Origin: G963662985 sp963662985
GTDB taxonomy: Bacteria > Chloroflexota > Anaerolineae > Anaerolineales > UBA11579
Reading direction: 5' to 3'
Length of the DNA stretch: 64,000 bases
Assembly (NCBI GenBank): GCA_963662985.1
Contig: OY760066.1
Span: 434,001-498,000, forward strand
The first letter of the stretch is position 1. Each line of letters begins with the position of its first letter. Shown here in pieces: positions 8,626 through 16,024 of the stretch. Under the pieces are notes generated by a model that saw only the letters and a program-made list of their open reading frames with translations, had not been told where the DNA came from and made no database searches. Made by a program: the position numbers and the translations under genes.

Positions 8626-9192
8626 ATGACGATATTAAAGAGTTCACGAGTAAACTTGAGACCATTGGTGAAGGAAGATGCTGCCTTGCTTTATGAATGG
8701 TTGAATGATGCGGAAATCATGCTTTCTTTGGGTGATGAGATTTACGGAAAATTCTCCAAAAGCGAATTAGAAAAAGAAATTGAAGCTCATCCGCAGGGAA
8801 ATGGTTATCAATTTATGATTGAAACCAAAGAAGGTGTTGGTATCGGCCGATGCATCTTGTTTAATGTGGACTCTTTAAATAATTCTGCGATGATTGGGAT
8901 CTTTTTGGGAGACCGAACGCAGTGGGGCAAGGGGCTGGCGAAAGAAGCTATGGAGTTGTTGATTGAGTTTGGTTTTGGGATTTTGAATTTGCATTCGATC
9001 TTTTTGGGAGTTTTTGCTTTTAATGACCGGGCACGACGGCTATACGAATCAATTGGGTTTGAGAAGATTGGTGTGCGGCGGGAGGTGCGGTTGATTAATG
9101 GAAAGTATTATGATGCGGTGCTAATGGATCTATTGGCGAGTGATTATACTTTTAAGCATTTAGATTTGGGGAATTTGTCGCTTTATCAGTAG
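8626..9192 (+). CDS. GNAT-family N-acetyltransferase (RimJ/RimL-like)
   Basis: 188 residues with the acetyl-CoA binding pattern QWGKGLAKEAM and the terminal NDRARRLYESIGFE motif common to RimJ/RimL/SpeG relatives. Starts 11 bases after the ROK gene with GAGGT overlapping the ROK stop, so it is probably co-transcribed. Acceptor substrate unknown. Confidence 0.85.
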   Translation: MTILKSSRVNLRPLVKEDAALLYEWLNDAEIMLSLGDEIYGKFSKSELEKEIEAHPQGNGYQFMIETKEGVGIGRCILFNVDSLNNSAMIGIFLGDRTQWGKGLAKEAMELLIEFGFGILNLHSIFLGVFAFNDRARRLYESIGFEKIGVRREVRLINGKYYDAVLMDLLASDYTFKHLDLGNLSLYQ

Positions 9193-9219
9193 TGATTTTG
9201 GTTAGTTAAATAGGCTCAT

Positions 9220-10563
9220 TTAAGAAGGTAAGAACTTGTCGATGTAGCGTTGAATCTCAAACTTTCTTTTTAGTCCGTTATAGTTCATATAGCGGATTTT
9301 TCCAAATATGGGACGTTCTTTCCAGGGGCGATCGTGAATGCCTGCGATGGCCCAGGCGATACCGGTGAATCCGTTGGGGTCACGGCCGTCGAGGCTGTAG
9401 ATGTCGTTAAGGTAGATGGCGATTTGGTAGGCTTGGGTGGGGGAGGGCGTCCATTCTAGAATTTTCTTGGCCCAGTACATGCGCATGTAGCCGTGCATTT
9501 TTCCGGTGGTGACCATTTCTACTTGAGCGGCATTCCAAGCGGGGTCATGGGTGAGGGCTTGTTCTAGTTCTTGTTGAGTGTAGAGATATTCACGGGGATC
9601 ATGTTGATGGTCGGCGAGGATTTGTTGAGCCCAATTGGGTGCGCCTGCGAGAGAGTCGTAATGTGGGTTATAGTGGCAGAAGTTATCGGCGAGTTCACGA
9701 CGGACAACGAGTTCTTCAAAGAAAGATTCGAGATGAGTGGTTTGGAGGGCGATGTATTGGGCGGAAATGTGGCCGAAGTGGAGATAGGGGGAGAGGTTGG
9801 AGAGGGTGTTTTTGGCGGGGTCATTGTGGTCAGTGGCATAGGTAGCGGCTTTGTGGGTGAGGAAATGTTGGAGGGTTTGTTGAGCCGCTTGGGGACCGGG
9901 GGTGAGCCAAGTGATGGGTTTGATTTGTGTGTTGATGCTTAATTGCGCATAGGTTTTGTCCCAATTGATGAGTTGATGGTTGGAAGGAAGATTCTCGGAG
10001 GGCATGGATTGAGTAGGGGGGATGGGGGTGAGATATTGGGGAAGTTGTTTGTGGATTTTGGGACGAATGGTACGTGCGGCGTATTCTTGTTTGTCTGAGG
10101 TTTGCCAGATGGGGATGATGTTGTGGGCGTCAGTTTCAATGAGGGTGGCTTTGGTTTGGGCGACGAGGGTTTGCTTCCATTGTTTGGCAATTTTGAGGGG
10201 TGAGAAATCCATGACGACGGTGGAGATGTTGTTTTGATTGATATAGGTGGGGAGGTTTTGTTGGGGCTCTCCATAAAGCATAATGAGGGGGATGTTGAGA
10301 GCGAGGAGGTCTTGCTCGATTTCACGAAGACCGGTGAGCATAAAGTTATAGTGTCTGAGGTTGGCAAGCGGAAAAGAAGGGGTGAGATTGAAAGCTACAA
10401 TGAGGGGAGAGTGTAATTCGAGGGCGATGTTTTGTGCGGTGAGGAGGGCCCAGTTGTGTTGGACACGTTGATCTCGGCTCATCCAATAGAGGACGGGACC
10501 GGATTTGACGGGAATGTTGTTGAGATAACGGGAACGTGTGTTGATTATTTTTTCAATGATCAT
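9220..10563 (-). CDS. phrB: Class II CPD (deoxyribodipyrimidine) photolyase
   Basis: Light-driven repair of cyclobutane pyrimidine dimers with FAD. The N-terminal GPVLYWMSRDQRVQ and the C-terminal LNDIYSLDGRDPNGFTG, GIHDRPWKERP and GKIRYMNYNGLKRKF segments are hallmarks of class II photolyases. 447 residues is the normal length. A TATAAT box on the minus strand (10570-10575) lies only 6 bases before ATG and no ribosome site is visible, so the mRNA may be leaderless. It converges with the GNAT gene. Presence suggests at least occasional exposure to light. Confidence 0.95.
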   Translation of the reverse strand: MIIEKIINTRSRYLNNIPVKSGPVLYWMSRDQRVQHNWALLTAQNIALELHSPLIVAFNLTPSFPLANLRHYNFMLTGLREIEQDLLALNIPLIMLYGEPQQNLPTYINQNNISTVVMDFSPLKIAKQWKQTLVAQTKATLIETDAHNIIPIWQTSDKQEYAARTIRPKIHKQLPQYLTPIPPTQSMPSENLPSNHQLINWDKTYAQLSINTQIKPITWLTPGPQAAQQTLQHFLTHKAATYATDHNDPAKNTLSNLSPYLHFGHISAQYIALQTTHLESFFEELVVRRELADNFCHYNPHYDSLAGAPNWAQQILADHQHDPREYLYTQQELEQALTHDPAWNAAQVEMVTTGKMHGYMRMYWAKKILEWTPSPTQAYQIAIYLNDIYSLDGRDPNGFTGIAWAIAGIHDRPWKERPIFGKIRYMNYNGLKRKFEIQRYIDKFLPS

Positions 10564-10593
10564 GCTTATATTATACAGAAAAATTTATTTGGA

Positions 10594-12738
10594 TTATAAG
10601 GTTGTGATGTTGTGGATGGCTTCGTCGATGGTGATGGTTTGGTTGATATATTGATTGAGAATGGTGCCGAGTTGATATTCGAAGTCTAGGTTGGTGAAAT
10701 AGGATTCGGTGGCGCGACGGGTGCCATTTTTGAGATTGTCTTGAACAGATTTGAGCCAAGGGTAGATATTGGTGATGTCTTCGTTTTCGTAGACATATTT
10801 GCTGCTGGAAGCGCCACAGAGACAGGCGAAGATGACAGAGATGCGTTTGGAAAAGAGGTTTTGGAGGAATTCAAAAACTGTGTCAATTTTTTGGGTTGTT
10901 TTGGAGATGCCTAAGACGCCGCCGCCGTTGATTTGTTGTTGACCGGGGAGTGTTGTGAAGTCGTATTTGCCCAAGACGTTTGAGATTTTGCTGTTGATGA
11001 GGGTGGAGGTGCGGTTGGAGAAGGTGATGGTCATGGCGGTGTTGCCAGAAGCAAATTGACGAGTGGCGTCCCCCCAAAAGGCTTTTTCTTTGAGATTGGC
11101 GTAGTTTAGGGATTCTGTGGTGAGGTTGAGAGCTTGGCGTAGAGCGTCGTAGTTCCAATATGGGGAAGTGCCATTTTTGGTGAAATTTCCACCAAGGCTG
11201 TAATAGATGGGGAGGAATTCACAAGCCAGAATCATGGGGGCATTTTTGATGAAGGTGGTGCCATGTTGGGTTTCAGATTGAGTGTTGTTGGCTTTGGTGA
11301 AGAAACTGGCAATTTGATTATAGGTGTGAAAATCTTTGGGTGGGGTGAGCTCTGTTTTGAATTGTTCAAAATAACGACGGGAGACGATGGTATCTTGGAA
11401 GAGATCTTTACGGTAGAAGAGAAGGAGCATGGAGGGGTCGAAGGGGAGGGCGTAGCGTTTGTCGTCAATGTAAGAATATTCTTGTTCAATGCCTTCGATG
11501 AAGCTGTCAAAAATTGGTTGGAAATTGTGAGGGATTTCATCTAAGGGGATGAAATTTTCTTTGCCAAATTTGGATAACCAAGCCATGTCGATGCGCATGA
11601 GATCAATGTTGGGGTCAATTTGGTTAGCTTGAATCATGTTGAAGAGATCGTCATAGTCATAGGAAACGATGTTGGCATGGATGCCAGTTTCTACGGCGAT
11701 GATTTGAGAGACAAACCGAAGGGCGTCTTCTGAGAGACCTTTGATGCAGGCTATGTTGATGAGTTTTTGATCTTTGGTTTTGGTGATGTTTTTTTCAGAG
11801 AATATGGAAGGGTCGATGATGTTTGTGGGAGGGATTTCATCTGAAAGTAGGTCTTGGGAGATACGTTTGCCAAGATATTTATAATCAATTTCGTATTGAG
11901 TGAGGTTGCTGAAATTGAGGATGTTTGTGGAGGATAGGGAGATGATTTCGGTATTGAGATTGATTTGACTTAAGTTAATTATCTGATGGATGACTTCTGC
12001 TTTTTCTTTGGAGGTGGTGATAATGGCGTCGATGTTGGGGTTAGAAAAAATGATGTCAAATCCTGTTTGGATATCTAGGCTGGGGTTACAGCTATAGGTT
12101 TCGATGTTGATGGTTTCTTTGTCGATGTTGTCTTTGATACCATCTACAATGGCACGTTCAAAGGTGAAGGTTTTGCGTCCGGAAAAATAAACGACGTTGT
12201 GATAATTTTTTTTGTTGAGATGATGGGCGATGTTTTTGCCAATTTTTTTGGCATTAAAAGAATAGAAAGTGGAAGGATTGCGTCCAGCACTAATTTTTCG
12301 TTCAACAAAGATAAGATTGGTGTCGTTAATCTTAAGATCTTCGTAGAAGGTATCTTCTTTGTTGAGGCAAGTGATGATGATAATGGTGTGGGTTTGATTG
12401 GAGAGAGATTTTTTGACGATCTCTTTTTCATGGTAGGGGACGCTGTCGGTAATATAGAGATTGTGGGTGAAACCGATTTGGGTGGCGTATTGAGAGATGC
12501 TTTTGTAGAGGTCGCGATAACGGCTGATATCATTGTCGGGTATGATGACATCAACTTGATCGGTGATGCCTTGGCGGAGACGTTTGGCGCTCATGTTGAT
12601 GTTGTAGCCCATTTCAAGGGCGATGCGTTCTACGAGCTCGGCTTTGTCGGCGGAGACGTTTCCTTTTTTATTGAGGACATTTGAGACGGTGCCGTGGGAG
12701 ACGCCAGCGGCTTTGGCAATATCTTTGATCGTGGGCAT
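10594..12738 (-). CDS. LacI-type regulator fused to a C-terminal extracellular-type solute-binding domain
   Basis: 714 residues, about twice a normal LacI protein. Residues 1-50 are a LacI helix-turn-helix (TIKDIAKAAGVSHGTVSNVLNKKG). Residues 60-325 resemble the LacI/periplasmic-binding core. From about residue 335 a second unit resembles family 1 (maltose-type) solute-binding proteins: LPFDPSMLLLFYRKDLF, the DATRQFASGNTAMTITFSN stretch and GGGVLGISK. There is no signal peptide or membrane segment, so the binding domain is cytoplasmic and probably senses a ligand. GGAGGA lies just upstream of ATG. The gene is divergent from a GDPD-like gene and an ABC importer that it probably controls. The architecture is confident from sequence; ligand and targets are inference. 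Confidence 0.88.
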   Translation of the reverse strand: MPTIKDIAKAAGVSHGTVSNVLNKKGNVSADKAELVERIALEMGYNINMSAKRLRQGITDQVDVIIPDNDISRYRDLYKSISQYATQIGFTHNLYITDSVPYHEKEIVKKSLSNQTHTIIIITCLNKEDTFYEDLKINDTNLIFVERKISAGRNPSTFYSFNAKKIGKNIAHHLNKKNYHNVVYFSGRKTFTFERAIVDGIKDNIDKETINIETYSCNPSLDIQTGFDIIFSNPNIDAIITTSKEKAEVIHQIINLSQINLNTEIISLSSTNILNFSNLTQYEIDYKYLGKRISQDLLSDEIPPTNIIDPSIFSEKNITKTKDQKLINIACIKGLSEDALRFVSQIIAVETGIHANIVSYDYDDLFNMIQANQIDPNIDLMRIDMAWLSKFGKENFIPLDEIPHNFQPIFDSFIEGIEQEYSYIDDKRYALPFDPSMLLLFYRKDLFQDTIVSRRYFEQFKTELTPPKDFHTYNQIASFFTKANNTQSETQHGTTFIKNAPMILACEFLPIYYSLGGNFTKNGTSPYWNYDALRQALNLTTESLNYANLKEKAFWGDATRQFASGNTAMTITFSNRTSTLINSKISNVLGKYDFTTLPGQQQINGGGVLGISKTTQKIDTVFEFLQNLFSKRISVIFACLCGASSSKYVYENEDITNIYPWLKSVQDNLKNGTRRATESYFTNLDFEYQLGTILNQYINQTITIDEAIHNITTL

Positions 12739-12807
12739 ATGTCCTCCTTTTTTTCATTGTGAATAAAAATTATTATAGCATAGAATGTGTAAAGAAGTGG
12801 TTAAATA

Positions 12808-12851
12808 TGACACGTACCAATAAATATAAATTGATAATTGACACGTTCCAA
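12808..12851 (+). promoter_or_regulatory. Two direct operator-like repeats in the divergent promoter region
   Basis: TGACACGTACCAA (12808-12820) and TGACACGTTCCAA (12839-12851) are 13-base direct repeats differing at one base, 31 bases apart, close to three helical turns. The second overlaps the -35 box of the rightward promoter. They are likely sites for the fused LacI-type regulator encoded on the other side. Confidence 0.65.
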
Positions 12852-12866
12852 TTTATTTTGTACACT
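12838..12866 (+). promoter_or_regulatory. Sigma-70-type promoter for the GDPD-like gene and importer
   Basis: TTGACA at 12838-12843, a 17-base spacer and TACACT at 12861-12866, about 47 bases before the start codon of the downstream gene. The perfect -35 box is shared with the second operator-like repeat, so binding there would block polymerase. Confidence 0.7.
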
Positions 12867-12913
12867 ATTAGTGTTGGTGCTGAAGAATTGTTTTGGGCTG
12901 ACAAAATCATTCT

Positions 12914-13768
12914 ATGAAAGAAGCTACTATGAAATATTCAAATCTCTTAAAAAAGAAATTTAGTGAACATGAGGTTCTGGTTGCAGCTCACCAAGGCTTG
13001 GGGGGCGGGAATATTATATTAAATTCAAAAAATGCGATGATTAATGCCATTCGCCATGGCGCTGACATAGTGGAGTTGGATGTTTCAAGGTCTAAAGATG
13101 GGGTGTTCTTTGCATTTCATCAAGATCAAGAAATTCGTCATTTGATGTCGATTAAAAAAATTGAGCAAATGAGCTATGACGAAATTAAAAATCTGTATTT
13201 TTATACCAATGCAATGACAGAATCTGCTTTCCGAGTGCAAACTTTGAAAGAGATGATGTTGTTCTTGAAAACACAAGATATTTTGGTGAACTTGGATAAG
13301 TGTGATTTGTTTGATGGGGAGCTGTTTTTGCATGTGGATGAGTTTGGAATGGAAGAACAGGTGTTGCTGAAGGGGACATGTACAAAAGAATTTTTGGATA
13401 TTGTAGCAGCACACTCGACAAAATATATGTTTATGCCGTTGATTAAGAGCGAAGCGGATATGGAATTGGTGATGAGTTATGGAGAAGCGATTAATGTTGT
13501 GGGATTTGAGTTGATTTTTGATGATGTGGCTTTGCCTCATGTTCAAAAAGAGTATATGCAAAAGTTGCGCGATGATGGATTTTTCCTATGGGTGAATTCA
13601 ATCTCATTAGGGAAGAATTTCTGCTTGAGTGCAAATATTGATGATGATATTGCAATGTTGGAAGATCCGGATGCGGGGTGGGGACGGTTGATTAATATGG
13701 GTTTTAATGTGTTGCAAACGGATTATGCTTCTGATCTGCGATATTATCGCAACGAAAAAGGTTGGTAA
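12914..13768 (+). CDS. Divergent GDPD-like (glycerophosphodiester phosphodiesterase family) protein
   Basis: 284 residues (279 if ATG 12929, which has a slightly better GAAAGAAG ribosome site, is used). The N-terminal pattern AAHQGLGGG...NAIRHGADIVELDVSRSKDG...FH follows the GDPD fold, with the metal-binding ELD and the second catalytic His present. However the usual HR is HQ and the usual ENT segment reads LNS, so one metal-ligand Glu seems missing. No signal peptide, so cytoplasmic. It precedes an importer of the AfuABC/FbpABC type, so it may process an imported phosphodiester or phospho-sugar. Activity uncertain. Confidence 0.72.
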   Translation: MKEATMKYSNLLKKKFSEHEVLVAAHQGLGGGNIILNSKNAMINAIRHGADIVELDVSRSKDGVFFAFHQDQEIRHLMSIKKIEQMSYDEIKNLYFYTNAMTESAFRVQTLKEMMLFLKTQDILVNLDKCDLFDGELFLHVDEFGMEEQVLLKGTCTKEFLDIVAAHSTKYMFMPLIKSEADMELVMSYGEAINVVGFELIFDDVALPHVQKEYMQKLRDDGFFLWVNSISLGKNFCLSANIDDDIAMLEDPDAGWGRLINMGFNVLQTDYASDLRYYRNEKGW

Positions 13769-13769
13769 C

Positions 13770-13804
13770 ACCTGTTTTAAACAGGTTGTTTATTTTTTAT
13801 TTTT
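13770..13804 (+). terminator. Hairpin and T-rich tract between the GDPD-like gene and the binding-protein gene
   Basis: ACCTGTTTTAAACAGGT is a 17-base perfect inverted repeat immediately after the stop codon, followed by TTGTTTATTTTTTATTTTT. It may terminate or attenuate transcription before the binding protein, or act as an RNA processing site within the operon. Confidence 0.55.
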
Positions 13805-13823
13805 CATAAAAAGGAGAATTGAC

Positions 13824-14861
13824 ATGAAAAAAGTTTGGATGGTTTTGACCTTCGTTTTGGTTTTGACCATGGCATTTGCGAGCGTTGTTTCTGCTGAAGG
13901 CTATGATGAAGAATTGGTGATTTATACTAACTCTGGTTCTGGTGGGCGCGATGTGTGGTTGACAGATTTGGCTGCTGAAAATGGCTTCAACGTGACAGTG
14001 GTTGAAGGTGGCGGCGGTGATATTTTCAACCGTGTGATTGCAGAAAAAAATGCTCCAGTGGCAGACATTGTGTTTGGTTTGAATATGCTTAACTTTGCTG
14101 AATTCAAGAACCAAGATCTTTTGATGGAATTTGTGCCAACATGGGCAGCCAATGTGGATGATGCAATGAAAGATCCTGATGGCTATTACACTGGGATCGT
14201 GAAACAAGCGATTGTGTTGGTCTATAACCCTGATTTCATTTCTGAAGAAGATGCACCCACCGATTGGCCGGATCTTTGGACAAATCCTGATTACTCTGGT
14301 TTATACAATGTGTTTAACTTGGGTGGCGGTACTTCACGCACTGTGTTGTCTGGGATTGCAATGCGCTATCAAGATCCAGATGGTGAATATGGCATTTCTG
14401 AAGAAGGCTGGGAAAACATTAAGGCTTATGTTCAAAATGGTTATTTTGCCGCTGAAGGTGAAGACTATATGTTGAACTTGAAAGAAGGCACCGTTCCGAT
14501 GAGCATGTTGTGGGGCTCCGGTGTTGTTGAGAAAGCAGCAGAATATGAAGTTGAATTGGGCGTGATGAATCCTGAAGTTGGTGTTCCTTTCGTGGTGGAA
14601 CAAGTTGGGATTTTGAAAGATACAGATAGCCCTGAAGCAGCACAAGCATTTGTGGAATGGTTTGGCTCTGATGAAGTGCAAGCAATGTGGGCCCAAGAAT
14701 GGGGTACCTCACCTGCAAACTCTGTTTCAATGGAAAGTGCACAAGAAGCTGCAGTGGCATTGGACGAACAATTGACAACCGCACAATATATTGACTGGGC
14801 ATGGGTGCTCGACAATGTTGATTATTGGGTTGAAAAGATCGAATTGGAATACATGGAATAG
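13824..14861 (+). CDS. Substrate-binding protein of an Afu/Fbp-type ABC importer
   Basis: 345 residues from ATG 13824, which has AAGGAG 8 bases upstream; a longer upstream frame lacks this and would bury the signal peptide. Residues 1-26 are a signal peptide (KKVWMVLTFVLVLTMAFASVVSA). The mature part matches the type II binding proteins for ferric iron, sugar phosphates or phosphonates: LVIYTNSGSGGRD, IADIVFG-like NAPVADIVFGLN, VKQAIVLVYNPDFI and WGTSPANS. AfuA relatives bind hexose phosphates. With a GDPD-like gene and a sugar-type regulator adjacent, an organic phosphate is a better guess than iron (inference). No lipobox is seen. Confidence 0.85.
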   Translation: MKKVWMVLTFVLVLTMAFASVVSAEGYDEELVIYTNSGSGGRDVWLTDLAAENGFNVTVVEGGGGDIFNRVIAEKNAPVADIVFGLNMLNFAEFKNQDLLMEFVPTWAANVDDAMKDPDGYYTGIVKQAIVLVYNPDFISEEDAPTDWPDLWTNPDYSGLYNVFNLGGGTSRTVLSGIAMRYQDPDGEYGISEEGWENIKAYVQNGYFAAEGEDYMLNLKEGTVPMSMLWGSGVVEKAAEYEVELGVMNPEVGVPFVVEQVGILKDTDSPEAAQAFVEWFGSDEVQAMWAQEWGTSPANSVSMESAQEAAVALDEQLTTAQYIDWAWVLDNVDYWVEKIELEYME

Positions 14862-14889
14862 TTTTCTAAGTCTCCATTAGATAGTATTA

Positions 14890-14926
14890 GGGATTGCTTC
14901 ATGAAAATGAAGCAATCCCGTTTTAT
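14890..14926 (+). terminator. Strong rho-independent terminator
   Basis: A 13-bp perfect stem (GGGATTGCTTCAT / ATGAAGCAATCCC) closed by a GAAA tetraloop is followed by GTTTTATT. It ends the abundant binding-protein transcript. Confidence 0.9.
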
Positions 14927-14972
14927 TCGATAAATTTTTGAAATTATTTTTATTTTTTTATACTTTTCAATA

Positions 14973-14981
14973 TGCTATACT
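14973..14981 (+). promoter_or_regulatory. Extended -10 promoter for the importer ATPase and permease
   Basis: TGCTATACT combines an extended TGn and a -10 hexamer TATACT, without a recognisable -35 box. It lies 24 bases before the start codon, with a perfect AGGAGG ribosome site at 14995-15000. It would allow the ATPase and permease to be expressed apart from the binding protein. Confidence 0.6.
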
Positions 14982-15005
14982 GAAAAAAAATATTAGGAGG
15001 ACCCA

Positions 15006-16010
15006 ATGATCAAGTTTGAGAATGTGGTTATAAAATATGGTGAATTCGTGGCGATGAATGATCTTAATCTTGAGGTGAAAGAAGGAGAGTTTTTTACTCT
15101 GCTGGGGCCCTCTGGTTGTGGAAAGACTACAATTTTACGTAGTTTGGTGGGGTTTGTGGATGTTTTTTCTGGGAAGATTGTTGTGGATGAGGAAGATATT
15201 ACAAAATTGCCCACTGAAAAAAGAAATATTAGTATTGTGTTTCAAAGCTATGCTTTGTTCCCAACGATGAATGTGTTTGAGAACATTGCGTTTGGGTTGA
15301 ATGTGCAAAAGGTGGATAAGGAAGAAGTGCGGGAACGCGTTTATGAAATTGCAAAACAGGTTGATCTGAATGAAGAGCAACTTTATAAGAATGTGTCGGC
15401 TTTGTCTGGTGGACAGCAACAACGGGTGGCGATTGCAAGAGCTTTGGTGATGAAGCCAAGAATTTTATGTTTGGATGAACCGTTGTCTAATTTGGATGCG
15501 AAGTTGCGTGGGCAATTGCGATTGGAATTGAAACGTTTGCAACGAGATTTTGGGATTACGACAATTTATGTGACGCATGATCAAGAAGAAGCTTTGACTT
15601 TGTCTGATCGAATTGCGGTGTTTAATAATGGGCATATGGAGCAGGTGGGTACTCCGATGGAGATTTATAATGAGTCTCAATCAGAGTTTGTGTGTGATTT
15701 TATTGGGGATATTAACCAATTGGGGAAAGGGGCAATTGAAGAAATTAATAAGACTTCTTCTAAGCAGTTTGATGTGAATAAAAAAGCGTTTGTTCGATTA
15801 GAACGTACGGTGCTGAAAAACAAAGCAGGCTATGCGAAAATCACAGGGGAGATTACGGATAAAGAATATAATGGGATGTTGACGAAGTATTATTATGATG
15901 TGGCAGGGGAGACATTGAAGAGCATTGAAAAAAATGACCGCTCATTGAGTATGGAAGTGGGCGATTCTGTGGAGCTATTTATCAATCCAGATGATATTAT
16001 GCAATTTTAG
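15006..16010 (+). CDS. ABC importer ATPase (FbpC/PotA type)
   Basis: 334 residues. Walker A GPSGCGKTT, signature LSGGQQQRVAIARAL, Walker B ILCLDEPLSNLDAKL and the switch His in YVTHDQEEAL are all intact. Residues after about 235 form the TOBE-like regulatory domain of this subfamily. It should power the permease that starts 14 bases after its stop. AGGAGG precedes ATG at ideal spacing. Confidence 0.93.
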   Translation: MIKFENVVIKYGEFVAMNDLNLEVKEGEFFTLLGPSGCGKTTILRSLVGFVDVFSGKIVVDEEDITKLPTEKRNISIVFQSYALFPTMNVFENIAFGLNVQKVDKEEVRERVYEIAKQVDLNEEQLYKNVSALSGGQQQRVAIARALVMKPRILCLDEPLSNLDAKLRGQLRLELKRLQRDFGITTIYVTHDQEEALTLSDRIAVFNNGHMEQVGTPMEIYNESQSEFVCDFIGDINQLGKGAIEEINKTSSKQFDVNKKAFVRLERTVLKNKAGYAKITGEITDKEYNGMLTKYYYDVAGETLKSIEKNDRSLSMEVGDSVELFINPDDIMQF

Positions 16011-16024
16011 AGGAGCAGGTGAAA

